64,000 nucleotides of DNA from Gemmatimonadota bacterium. Lineage in GTDB: Bacteria; Gemmatimonadota; Gemmatimonadetes; Longimicrobiales; Longimicrobiaceae. The notes below the pieces were generated by a model, which saw nothing but the letters and a program-made list of their open reading frames with translations, did not search any database and had not been told where the DNA came from. Made by a program: the position numbers and the translations under genes. Of the stretch, positions 1 to 8,005 are shown piece by piece; positions within the stretch are counted from its first letter, which is position 1, and each line of letters begins with the position of its first letter. The stretch spans positions 124,001 through 188,000 of the forward strand of contig JAQBQD010000043.1 in assembly GCA_028287185.1 (NCBI GenBank), written 5' to 3'.

Positions 1-675
1 CAGCCGCGCCTCGTCCGCGCCCGGCTCCACGTGCGGGACGCGCACGTCGCCGACGACGGCACGGAGGTGGTCGATCGACAGCGTGCCGGGGCGGAGAAGC
101 ATCGGGATGGATTCCAGCAGGCTGACGACGGTGGATTCGATGCCGACACGCGTCGGCCCCCCGTCCAGGATCAGGTCCACGCGGCCGCCCAGGCTCTTCG
201 CGACGTGCGCGGCCGTGCTGGGGCTGATCTCGGTGGACCGGTTGGCGCTCGGTGCCGCGATCGGCAGATCCGCGGCCAGGAGCAGCGCGTGGGCGACGGG
301 ATGGGCGGGGACGCGGAGCGCGACGTTCGGCCGGCCGGCGGTGGCGGCGTCGGGGACGGATGCGTGCTTCGGGACCACGAGGGTGAGCGGGCCGGGCCAG
401 AATGCGGCCGCCAGGCGCTCCGCCGCCTCGGGCCAGTCAGACGCCAGCGCCCGCGCGCGTTCCCCGTCGGCCACGTGCACGATGAGGGGATTGTACGACG
501 GCCGGCCCTTGGCGGCGAAGATGCGCGCGACGGCGGCGGGATCGAGCGCGTTCGCGCCCAGACCGTAGACGGTCTCGGTGGGGAACGCCACCAGCCCGCC
601 GCGGCGCAGAACGCTTGCCGCGCGGGCGAGAACGGCCGCGTCGGGCGAAGCGGGATCGACGCGTACGACCGTCAT
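1..675 (-). CDS. L-threonylcarbamoyladenylate synthase (TsaC/Sua5 family), 3' end cut by window
   Basis: Makes threonylcarbamoyl-AMP from threonine, bicarbonate and ATP, the first step of the t6A37 modification of ANN-decoding tRNAs in the cytoplasm. The minus-strand frame starts at the ATG at 675-673 and stays open for 225 codons to the window edge. The N-terminal third carries the YrdC signature GGLVAFPTETVYGLG (about residues 26-40) followed by AKGRPSYNPLIVHV, which forms the nucleotide/threonine pocket. Later APSANRSTEISPS and the ST-V-LL-RPG end of the YrdC domain are visible. Whether a Sua5-type C-terminal domain follows cannot be seen. No operon partner is visible on its 5' side; the next gene is divergent. 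Confidence 0.93.
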   Translation of the reverse strand, partial: MTVVRVDPASPDAAVLARAASVLRRGGLVAFPTETVYGLGANALDPAAVARIFAAKGRPSYNPLIVHVADGERARALASDWPEAAERLAAAFWPGPLTLVVPKHASVPDAATAGRPNVALRVPAHPVAHALLLAADLPIAAPSANRSTEISPSTAAHVAKSLGGRVDLILDGGPTRVGIESTVVSLLESIPMLLRPGTLSIDHLRAVVGDVRVPHVEPGADEARL

Positions 676-936
676 GCTGGGGGCTTGGAAGGCGTTGGAA
701 AGACGGAGCTTGACGGGTTCCGGACGGCTTCCGTGAATACCCGGGCGGGTGTGCCCGGGGGCATGCGCGGCGGGTATGGACCTTGCCTTACTCGCACGCG
801 AGGCGCGATCGGCGAGGCCGCGGAGGGACGGGACCGACGTCCGGCGGAAGGGAAGGGGAGCCGGGCGGCCGCACCATCGAAATCGCCGTTGACGATACAG
901 GCAGACGGACACGATCCCGATCCCAGGAGGTTCCCG

Positions 937-1236
937 ATGCTCCTCTTCATGACGGCTCTCTGGGTGGTGATGCTGGCGGCGCCGGTGATGCTGCTGGTGG
1001 CGCTGCTGCCCGCGGGCCGCGACTGCCCCCGCTGCGGCGGCGACACGCTCTCCATCCGCATGCGGCTGCTGCAGCCCGTGCGGAAGCTGGTGGCCCACCG
1101 CTGGTGCACGTCGTGCGGCTGGGAAGGGATGATGCGCAGCACCAAGCGCCTCCCGCTCACCCCCGCCTTCGAAGTGGTGCCCGAGGACCGCGAGGCCGAC
1201 GACGACGCACCCTGGCGCGGCAGCTCCGGCATCTGA
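937..1236 (+). CDS. small membrane-anchored zinc-ribbon protein
   Basis: A 99-aa protein of unknown function. Residues 1-27 form one hydrophobic helix (LLFMTALWVVMLAAPVMLL). This is followed by a CPRCGG pair about 35 residues upstream of CTSCGW, which looks like a two-knuckle zinc ribbon, then an acidic tail. The start was chosen because AGGAGG (925-930) lies 6 nt upstream of the ATG at 937; the longer in-frame extension upstream is antisense to the tsaC-like gene and looks non-coding. It sits alone between a divergent and a convergent gene. Confidence 0.75.
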   Translation: MLLFMTALWVVMLAAPVMLLVALLPAGRDCPRCGGDTLSIRMRLLQPVRKLVAHRWCTSCGWEGMMRSTKRLPLTPAFEVVPEDREADDDAPWRGSSGI

Positions 1237-1334
1237 CGCACCGGCGATCCTCCCCCGCGCGGCCTGCTCCGTACACCGGAGGCGCGCGGAGGCCGACGGC
1301 GGCTTCCGACACGGTCGGGGCCGCCGTCGTGGCT

Positions 1335-2657
1335 CTACTCCCCGGCTCCCGCTCCCACCACCACCGCCACCAGCCGCGCGGGGTCGAAGTGGACGCGGGA
1401 GACGCGCAGCACGTCCTCAGCGGTGACGGCCTCCACCCGCGCGGGGTGCGTCTCCCAGTAGTCCGCCGGCAGCCCGTACGCCTCCACCGTGCCCAGCCGG
1501 CTGGCGACGCGCGCCGGCGTCTCGAAGGCGCGGGGAAGGGAAAGCACGAGCGCGTCCTTCGCCCGGCGCAACTCGTCCGCCGGCACGGGCTCGGTGGACA
1601 TCCGGCGCATCTCCGCCCGCATCTCGCCCAGGGCGTCCGCCGTCACCTCCACGTCCACCGCCGTCTCGGCGATCCAGCCGCCGCCTGCCAGGCCGGGCGT
1701 GAAGGTGGATCGCGCGCCGTACGTCCACCCCTTGTCCTCGCGCAGGTTCGCGCCCAGGCGGCCCGTGATGGTGCTTCCGCCCAGGATGTAGTTCGCCACC
1801 GCGGCCGGCACCCAGCCGGGCGCGCGGCGGTCCAGCCCGATGCCGCCGAAGCGGATCTCGGACTGCGCGGCGTCGACCCACGGCACCACGACGTCGCGCC
1901 CCGCCTCCGCCGGGACTTCCCGCAGCGGGGGATACACCGCCGTCCGCGCCTCGCCCGTCCACCCCGCGAACGCATCCGCCAGCAGCCCGCGAAGCTCGTC
2001 CGCGTCGAAGTCGCCGGCGGCGATCAGGAACGAGCCGCCGGGCAGGTAGTGCTCGGCGTGGAAGCGCCGCAGGGTCTCCACCGGCACGCCCGCGATGCCC
2101 TCCTCCGTGCCGAACGCGGGCAGGCCGTAGGGATGCCCGGCGCCGAAGGTCTCCAGCGCCACGCGGTCCTCGGCCACGTTCGCGGGCTCGTCCAGCCGCG
2201 CGACCAGCGCGTCCAGCGACTCCGCCCGCACCCGCTCCGTCTCGTCCGCCGGGAAAGTGGGGCGCGCGACGACCTCGGCCAGCAGGGCGATGCCCTCGGC
2301 CAGCGTCTCGCTCAGGAAAACGCCCTCCACCTCGGCGAAGTCGTGCCCCACGCTGGCGTGCAGCGCGGCCCCCAGCAGGTCCAGCCGCGCGTTCAGCGCC
2401 TCGGCGGAGAAGCTCGCCGTCCCCTCCGTCATCAGGCTGCCCACGAACGAGGCGGCGCCGGGATGCTCGGGCGGATCGAACACGGAGCCGGCACGGATGG
2501 CCAGGCGCACCACCACCTGCGGCACGCGGTGCATGGGCGCGGCGACCACGCGCAGCCCGTTGGGCAGCGTCCAGCGCAGCGGCACGGGCACGCGCGGCGG
2601 GGGAGGCGGGCCCAGGCGCGGGGCGGGGAGCACGGCGGGCGACGGATTACGCGGCAT
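1335..2657 (-). CDS. M16 family peptidase-like protein, zinc-less partner subunit
   Basis: A 440-aa protein with two M16 (processing-peptidase/pitrilysin) half-domains. The N-terminal TLPNGLRVV strand and the second-half Y-x-x-P-L-R-E region are recognisable. Where active members have HxxEH, this one reads PGAASFVGSLMTEGT, so the zinc ligands are absent. In bacterial M16B pairs such a subunit dimerises with an active one and shapes the peptide cavity (family knowledge). The upstream gene encodes an HLLEH-containing M16 protein, and the two reading frames overlap by 11 nt, so they are co-transcribed and probably form the heterodimer. The C-terminus is VVVGAGAGE, with no signal peptide, so a cytoplasmic role is inferred. 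Confidence 0.88.
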   Translation of the reverse strand: MPRNPSPAVLPAPRLGPPPPPRVPVPLRWTLPNGLRVVAAPMHRVPQVVVRLAIRAGSVFDPPEHPGAASFVGSLMTEGTASFSAEALNARLDLLGAALHASVGHDFAEVEGVFLSETLAEGIALLAEVVARPTFPADETERVRAESLDALVARLDEPANVAEDRVALETFGAGHPYGLPAFGTEEGIAGVPVETLRRFHAEHYLPGGSFLIAAGDFDADELRGLLADAFAGWTGEARTAVYPPLREVPAEAGRDVVVPWVDAAQSEIRFGGIGLDRRAPGWVPAAVANYILGGSTITGRLGANLREDKGWTYGARSTFTPGLAGGGWIAETAVDVEVTADALGEMRAEMRRMSTEPVPADELRRAKDALVLSLPRAFETPARVASRLGTVEAYGLPADYWETHPARVEAVTAEDVLRVSRVHFDPARLVAVVVGAGAGE

Positions 2658-3954
2658 CGCGCACCTCCGCGTCGCCGGCGGGCACCACCATCAGCGTGGC
2701 GCAGCGCTCCGCGCCCAGCCAGGCGGCCGCCGCACGCGAAACCTCCTCCGGCGTCACCGTGGCGTACGCATCCATCAGCTCCTCCAGCTTCTCGGCCGAT
2801 CCCAGGACGGTGGCGGCGTAGGCCAGCGAGTCGGCGCGCTCCTCCAGCATCGCCATCTCGGCCACCTGGTCGGCGCGCACGCGGCGGATGGCCCCCGTCA
2901 CCTCGTCCTCCGTCACCCCGCCGGCGGCCACCTCGTCCAGCACGCGCCGAACGGTGTCCTCCAGCGTCTCCACCGCCACGCCCGTGCGCGAGGTTGCGAC
3001 CACGCCGAAGACGCCGCAGCGCTCCGTGGGATACAGGTAGGTGTCCACCTCCTGCGCCAGCCGGCCTTCGCGCACCAGCGCCCGCTGCAGGCGCGAGCTC
3101 TCGCCGTCGCCGAGGAGGTAGGCCAGCACGTCCAGCGCCACCCACTCGCGGCTGCCGTACGGGGCCACAGCCCACCCCAGGTACGCGCGGGGAAACGACA
3201 CCTCGTCCGGCATGGTCTCCCTGCGAATCGCCGGTGCGGCCGGAACCGCGGCGGCGTCCAGGCTCACGCGCGGGATCACGGGACCGCGGGGCAGGTCGCC
3301 GAAGTAGTGGGCGGCCAGCTCGAAGGCCCGCTCGGCCGTCACGTCGCCGGCGACGACGAGGACCGCGTTGCCGGCGGTGTAGTAGGTGGAGTAGAATGTG
3401 CGCGCGTCGTCCAGCGTCACGGCCTCCAGGTCGGGCACGTAGCCGATGGTGGGCCACGAGTACGGGTGCTCGGGGGCGAAGAGCATCTGGTGCAGGCGCT
3501 CGTCGGCCATGCCGTAAGGCCGGTTCTCGTAGCTCTGGCGGCGCTCGTTGATCACCACGCCGCGCTGGGTCTCCAGCATCTCGGCGTCCAGCACGGGTAG
3601 GAAGTGCGCCATGCGGTCGCGCTCCAGCCACAGGGCCAGCTCCACCGCGTGCGTGGGCACCGTCTCGTAGTAGTTGGTGCGGTCCAGCCAGGTGGAGCCG
3701 TTGTTGGTGCCGCCCACGCGCTCCAGCAGGTCGTCGAAGTCGCCCTTGGGGGCATGCTCCGAGCCCTCGAACATCAGGTGCTCCAGCAGGTGCGCCAGCC
3801 CCGTGCGCCCGGGCGCCTCGTCCTTGCTGCCGACGTGGTACATGAGGTGGACCGTCACCAGGGGCGACGACGGGTCCTCGTGCGCGATCACCCGCAGCCC
3901 GTTCGCCAGCACGTGCGTGCGCGAGGGGATGCGGAGGGGCTTCAGCGTGAGCAT
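2647..3954 (-). CDS. M16 family zinc metallopeptidase, catalytic subunit
   Basis: A 435-aa M16 peptidase. The inverted zinc motif H55-LLE-H59 is preceded by GRTGLA; the distal glutamate ligand lies in the E-x-x-R-G-V-V-I-N-E-R-R segment about 75 residues on. The C-terminal half carries the second M16 domain (PRAYLGWAVAPYG, YLLGDGESSRL). It probably cleaves short or unfolded peptides together with the zinc-less partner encoded immediately downstream. The ATG at 3954 was preferred over an upstream extension because homologues begin near the T-H-V-L-A-N-G-L-R-V strand and the extension is low-complexity Arg/Pro/Ala. No signal peptide is seen. Confidence 0.92.
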   Translation of the reverse strand: MLTLKPLRIPSRTHVLANGLRVIAHEDPSSPLVTVHLMYHVGSKDEAPGRTGLAHLLEHLMFEGSEHAPKGDFDDLLERVGGTNNGSTWLDRTNYYETVPTHAVELALWLERDRMAHFLPVLDAEMLETQRGVVINERRQSYENRPYGMADERLHQMLFAPEHPYSWPTIGYVPDLEAVTLDDARTFYSTYYTAGNAVLVVAGDVTAERAFELAAHYFGDLPRGPVIPRVSLDAAAVPAAPAIRRETMPDEVSFPRAYLGWAVAPYGSREWVALDVLAYLLGDGESSRLQRALVREGRLAQEVDTYLYPTERCGVFGVVATSRTGVAVETLEDTVRRVLDEVAAGGVTEDEVTGAIRRVRADQVAEMAMLEERADSLAYAATVLGSAEKLEELMDAYATVTPEEVSRAAAAWLGAERCATLMVVPAGDAEVRDAA

Positions 3955-4093
3955 CGACACGTGCCGTGCGTTCCTTGCTTCCGGTCGTCGTCTGCGCCCG
4001 GGGGCTCCGGGCGCGGGGCCGGGAATGTAACACCTCCGCCGCCTCCGCGCTTCGGTCCGTTGGGGCGCGCTCCCTGCATCCGCCGGTCCGGTC

Positions 4094-5023
4094 ATGAGCC
4101 AGAATCCCGACGCTCCCTCGTCCCTCCCCGAGCCGCCCGACGTGCCGGCGGCGGGCGCCCGCGCGGTGCTCGCCGCCCTCGCCCGGCTGCCCCAAGGCGC
4201 GCTCTCCCGCGCATTTGGCCGCGTGGCGGACGTGCCGCTGCCGCGCCCGCTCCGGCGTCCGCTCCTGGGCGCCTTCGCCCGCGCGGTGGGCGCGGACCCG
4301 GGCGAGGCGGAGCTGCCGCTGGACGCGTACCCCTCTCTCAACCGCTTCTTCACGCGCAGGCTGAAGCCCGGCGCCCGCGCCTGGCCCGGCGACCCGCGCG
4401 TGGCCGCCTGCCCGGTGGACGGCGCCGCGGGGCAGATGGGCATCATCCGCCAGGGGCGGCTGATCCAGGCCAAGGGCCGGCAGTACTCGCTGGCCGAGAT
4501 GCTGGACGACGGCGAGGGATGGCGGCGCTTCGACGGCGGGACGTTCCTCACCGTCTACCTGAGCCCGAAGGACTACCACCGCATCCACTCGCCGTGCGGC
4601 GGGACGATCGGCCGCGCCCGCCACGTGCCCGGCGCGCTGCTGCCCGTGAACGTGCCCGCGGTGGCGCACGTGCCAAACCTGTTCGCGCGCAACGAGCGGC
4701 TGCTGTGCTACATCGACGGGCCGCTGGGACGCGTGGCTCTCGTCGCCGTCGGCGCCTACAACGTCGGCCGCATCTCCGCCGCCTTCGATCCCGAGTGGAA
4801 CGCGGCGCCGGGGAAGAGTGAGTGGGTCACCAATCGGAACGGCGCCGAGCCGGCAACGAAGACCTACGATCCCCCCATCCCCGTAGAGCAGGGGGACGAG
4901 GTGATGACCTTTCATCTGGGATCGACCATCGTGCTCGTCTTCGAGCCTGGGCGGATGACGCTGGATGCGGGGCTGCGGCCGGGCGGGAAGGTGCGGCTGG
5001 GGCAGGTGCTGGGGCAGGGATAA
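4094..5023 (+). CDS. psd: phosphatidylserine decarboxylase proenzyme
   Basis: Converts phosphatidylserine to phosphatidylethanolamine at the inner membrane. At 309 aa it is close to the Escherichia coli proenzyme length. The family signatures YLSPKDYHRIHSP, the VPNLFARNER stretch, the VGAYNVGRIS strand and the self-cleavage site FHLGSTIVLVFEPG are present; cleavage is expected between Gly276 and Ser277 so that Ser277 becomes the pyruvoyl group. The membrane-associated N-terminus is rich in Ala/Pro. It is divergent from the M16 pair and has no pssA neighbour in view. Confidence 0.96.
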   Translation: MSQNPDAPSSLPEPPDVPAAGARAVLAALARLPQGALSRAFGRVADVPLPRPLRRPLLGAFARAVGADPGEAELPLDAYPSLNRFFTRRLKPGARAWPGDPRVAACPVDGAAGQMGIIRQGRLIQAKGRQYSLAEMLDDGEGWRRFDGGTFLTVYLSPKDYHRIHSPCGGTIGRARHVPGALLPVNVPAVAHVPNLFARNERLLCYIDGPLGRVALVAVGAYNVGRISAAFDPEWNAAPGKSEWVTNRNGAEPATKTYDPPIPVEQGDEVMTFHLGSTIVLVFEPGRMTLDAGLRPGGKVRLGQVLGQG

Positions 5024-5063
5024 GGTCCGTGTGCGGGAGTACAGTGGCTTGTTTCCTAACAAC

Positions 5064-5678
5064 TTACGTGTGAGAACGCTGAGGGAAGTTTGGAGCGTTT
5101 GGAGTGGGAAGCTGCTGGCGTTCGAAGGTACCTGATGGAAGGCTGGATCGATCATGTAGAGGGCCGATGATCCGGTGTGACCCGGGGCCAATCTCTGTGA
5201 TGGATTCTAACGGCCTCATAAGCACATCCTCGTATTCGACCCTGATCGATACCTTGTCTCGTGTGTAGCGCGAATCACCCGCTGCTGCAAACATTCCATC
5301 GAAATCTTGACCACCGGCCAAGTCACGATAGGGGATCATTGTGCGCTTTCCGGCTTCCAGCACTGCTACTCCCTCCGGGAACTCTAACGTTATCGGCCAA
5401 CCGTCGATCCGCTCATGTACGGGAACCTCAGGGATGCGGACGTTGAGTGCTGTGCCATTACCAACGTTGTGCAAAGTTACCGTCCGTTCAGTCGCATCAA
5501 GATACACGACGACCATTGGTCGGATCTGCAGGTCCGTTTGAGCAATCTGTTCACTGAGTTGATTGACAGCCGTTTGCCGTTGGCGACGCGCCTCATTCGT
5601 ATACCACACTATCACAGGCAGCGTCAGCACACCTACTACGGCTTGCACCCAGTCTGCCATTAAGGTCCAGTCGATCAT
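5064..5678 (-). CDS. hypothetical protein with one N-terminal membrane helix, low-GC island
   Basis: A 204-aa protein I do not recognise. Residues about 8-25 (ADWVQAVVGVLTLPVIVWYT) form a membrane helix. This is followed by a charged, possibly coiled segment (NEARRQRQTAVNQLSEQ) and a predicted beta-rich soluble domain with VTLHNVGNGTALNVRI. Its bases are clearly less GC-rich than the rest of the window (near 50-55% by eye) and rare codons such as ATA and TTA occur, which suggests recent transfer. GGTGGAG stands 2-3 nt before the chosen ATG; a second in-frame ATG lies at 5660. It resembles in layout single-pass proteins with a small periplasmic or cytosolic beta domain, but no function is assigned. 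Confidence 0.7.
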   Translation of the reverse strand: MIDWTLMADWVQAVVGVLTLPVIVWYTNEARRQRQTAVNQLSEQIAQTDLQIRPMVVVYLDATERTVTLHNVGNGTALNVRIPEVPVHERIDGWPITLEFPEGVAVLEAGKRTMIPYRDLAGGQDFDGMFAAAGDSRYTRDKVSIRVEYEDVLMRPLESITEIGPGSHRIIGPLHDRSSLPSGTFERQQLPTPNAPNFPQRSHT

Positions 5679-5792
5679 TGCTCCACCTCAGGGGTTGAAC
5701 ACCGTTCTTATGACTCACGCTTCGGTACAGCGAATCAGTGGGTGGAAACGCATGAGATCGCCTCGCGACAATCGAAAAGCCTTTGTTGCAGT

Positions 5793-6314
5793 CTATTTCA
5801 CAGGTTGCGACTGCTTGCGCGGGATGCTGAGCGTCTGCCACGCGTCGCCCGCGAAGTGCTTGGCGAGGTAGACGATCTGGCCCACGTGGTAGGCAGCGTG
5901 GGTGACCTGGCGGTCGATGGCCTGCACCACCGTGTGCGGCTCGGCGCGGATGTGGACGGTGCGCGTCAGGTCTTCCGCGGCGAGCCTGTCCAGTTCGCCG
6001 AACGCCAGCGTCCACCCCGCGTTCCATGCCTCCATCAGCGCGGCGCGGTGGTCGCCTTCGGACTCGAACTCGCCGTCGCGGTCGCGATCGGGCTTCTCGC
6101 CGTCGGTGGTGAGGAAGTCCGTCCAGCGCGAGCGCATGTTGCCCGCCACGTGCTTCACGATCACGGCGATGGAGTTCGATCCGCCGTCCGGCGCTGCGAA
6201 GAACTGCGCGTCGTCCACCTGCCGGAACGCTCCCTCCGCCATCTCACGGTACTTGGCGAACGTGCCCCGCGCGCTCGCCAGGTAGACGGCGGCAAGGTCC
6301 ATGGGCTGGTCCAT
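5793..6314 (-). CDS. DinB-family protein (DUF1572-like)
   Basis: A 173-aa four-helix-bundle protein of the DinB superfamily. The metal-binding histidines are visible: IVKHVAGNMRSRW near residue 50 and the paired histidines of THAAYHVGQIVYLAKHF near residue 145, with the family segment FLTTDGEKPDRDRDGEF between them. DinB proteins are metal-dependent, sometimes thiol-transferase-like enzymes, and the substrate here is unknown. The start ATG at 6314 has GGAGG 6 nt upstream; an ATG 6 nt earlier would sit directly on that site. It lies 47 nt downstream of, and on the opposite side of, the M2 peptidase stop on the same strand (upstream gene ends at 6362). Confidence 0.85.
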   Translation of the reverse strand: MDQPMDLAAVYLASARGTFAKYREMAEGAFRQVDDAQFFAAPDGGSNSIAVIVKHVAGNMRSRWTDFLTTDGEKPDRDRDGEFESEGDHRAALMEAWNAGWTLAFGELDRLAAEDLTRTVHIRAEPHTVVQAIDRQVTHAAYHVGQIVYLAKHFAGDAWQTLSIPRKQSQPVK

Positions 6315-6361
6315 CGGCATCCTCCACGGCGGTTTCGGTCGATGCGGGGCCGGACGGGCCG

Positions 6362-8005
6362 TCAGGCGTCCACGAACTCCTGCACGAAGTAGCGCGCCGT
6401 CAGCGGCTCGCCCGTGGCGTGCACCAGCAGCGCGTTCCAGTCCAGCGACGCACCGGGGGCGAAGATGCGCTCGCGCAGGAAGCGGCCCACGGACGCCTGC
6501 CCGGCGATGCTGCGCCCGTCCGGCACCCCGCGCCGCGCGGCGGCCGAGATCTGCGACGCCATCAGCTCGCCCAGCAGGTAGTTGTGATAGTAGGCGGGCG
6601 CCGTGGAAAGGTGGATCTTCGCGGCCCAGTCCGGCTCGTCGCGCCCGTCCGGCCGGCGGACGAGCTGCAGGCGTTCCACCAGGTCCCACCACAGGCGGTT
6701 CAGGTCCGTCCGATCGGGATCGCGGTACAGCTCGCGCTCGAAGTATGCCATCACCAGCATCCACCGCGTGGACACCAGCATGGCCGTGCGGAGCTGGGCG
6801 CGCACGTCGTGCGCCTGCTCGGGGGACAGCGCCGCGCCCGCCACGTCGCGCAGCCACGCCGGGTCGCGCGTCAGGCGGCCCATGTACATGGCGATGGACT
6901 CGGTGCTGAGCGTGTGCGCCGGGCAGCGCAGGATGAACGGCAGCTCCGCGGGCAGGAAGACGTCGTACGCCGCGTGCCCCAGCTCGTGCAGCAGGGTGCT
7001 GGCCCACTTCTCGTTGGGCCGCAGGTTGCACAGCACGCGCACGTCGGCCCGGCGGTCCACGTCGATGCAGAAGGCGTGCTGGTCCTTGCCGTCGCGCTCC
7101 CACAGGTCGCTGCGCTCCAGCACGTCGTCCACCGGCAGGCCGATGCCGCGGAAGAACCCACCGGCCATCCGGACCAGATCGGCCCCGGCGAAGCAGGCGT
7201 CCAGGTCCACCGCACCCACGGCGGGGGCCTCCTGCGCGAACGGGTCCTGCCAGTGCCAGGGCCGCAGCTCGTGGGGCGGTACGCCGTAGCGCGCGGCCAG
7301 GGAAGCGTCCAGCTCCGCGCGGAAGGCGGCGAACGGGGCGTCGCTCAGGTCACGGAACTCGTCCAGCACGGCGAACAGGCCGGCCTCGTCCTGCTCCTGC
7401 AGCGACAGCTCCATCGCGTAGTAGTCCGGGAAGCCCAGCTCCCGCGCGGCGGCGTTGCGGCGGCGCACCAGCTCGCGCAGCGGCCCCGCCACCTCGCGGC
7501 CGATCTGCTTGCTCGCCTCCCACGCCTCGCGGCGGACGGCGGAGTCGCGCTCCTCGCCCAGCACGTCCAGGATGCGGTTGTTGGCTACCCGCTCGCCCCC
7601 CAGCACGGCGCGGAAGCGGGTGAAGGTGCCCTCCAGCTCCGTGCCGCGTCGCACCAGGTCCTCCAGCGTGGCCTCGGGAAGCTGGCTGCGGGTGAAGGCG
7701 TGGTCCAGCAGCGTCAGCTCGCGCCGCAGCAGGGGCTCGCGCACCTCCGGGTCTGCCAGCCACGCGCGCACCCGCCGCGCGTCCCGCGCGTCCATGTGCA
7801 GCCGCTCCACGGCCATCCGCCCGCGCGCGGAGCGCTCCAGCGCCTCCTCGCCTCCCCCGGTCGCCGCGTCCCAGAGCGCCAGGTTGGCCTCGGCCATCCG
7901 CGGCGCCAGGTGGGCGGCGTGGGCCTCCACCCATGCCAGCGCCTCGGCCTCGGCCGCACTCGCCACGTCCGGCACGGGGGGCCGGGAGGGGGAGGAGACG
8001 GTCAC
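6362..8005 (-). CDS. M2-like zinc metallopeptidase (peptidyl-dipeptidase A family)
   Basis: A 547-aa cytoplasmic gluzincin that probably removes dipeptides from peptide C-termini. The zinc site is H340-ELG-H344 with the third ligand in TESIAM about 25 residues later. The flanking LHELGHAAYD and the C-terminal DWAAKIHLSTAPAYYHNYLLG fit bacterial M2/ACE-like proteins. No signal peptide is present, so it should act inside the cell. The GTG start at 8005 overlaps the stop of the upstream M20 dipeptidase gene in a GTGA junction, so the two are translationally coupled and likely act in sequence on imported peptides. An M3-family assignment is the main alternative. Confidence 0.87.
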   Translation of the reverse strand: MTVSSPSRPPVPDVASAAEAEALAWVEAHAAHLAPRMAEANLALWDAATGGGEEALERSARGRMAVERLHMDARDARRVRAWLADPEVREPLLRRELTLLDHAFTRSQLPEATLEDLVRRGTELEGTFTRFRAVLGGERVANNRILDVLGEERDSAVRREAWEASKQIGREVAGPLRELVRRRNAAARELGFPDYYAMELSLQEQDEAGLFAVLDEFRDLSDAPFAAFRAELDASLAARYGVPPHELRPWHWQDPFAQEAPAVGAVDLDACFAGADLVRMAGGFFRGIGLPVDDVLERSDLWERDGKDQHAFCIDVDRRADVRVLCNLRPNEKWASTLLHELGHAAYDVFLPAELPFILRCPAHTLSTESIAMYMGRLTRDPAWLRDVAGAALSPEQAHDVRAQLRTAMLVSTRWMLVMAYFERELYRDPDRTDLNRLWWDLVERLQLVRRPDGRDEPDWAAKIHLSTAPAYYHNYLLGELMASQISAAARRGVPDGRSIAGQASVGRFLRERIFAPGASLDWNALLVHATGEPLTARYFVQEFVDA

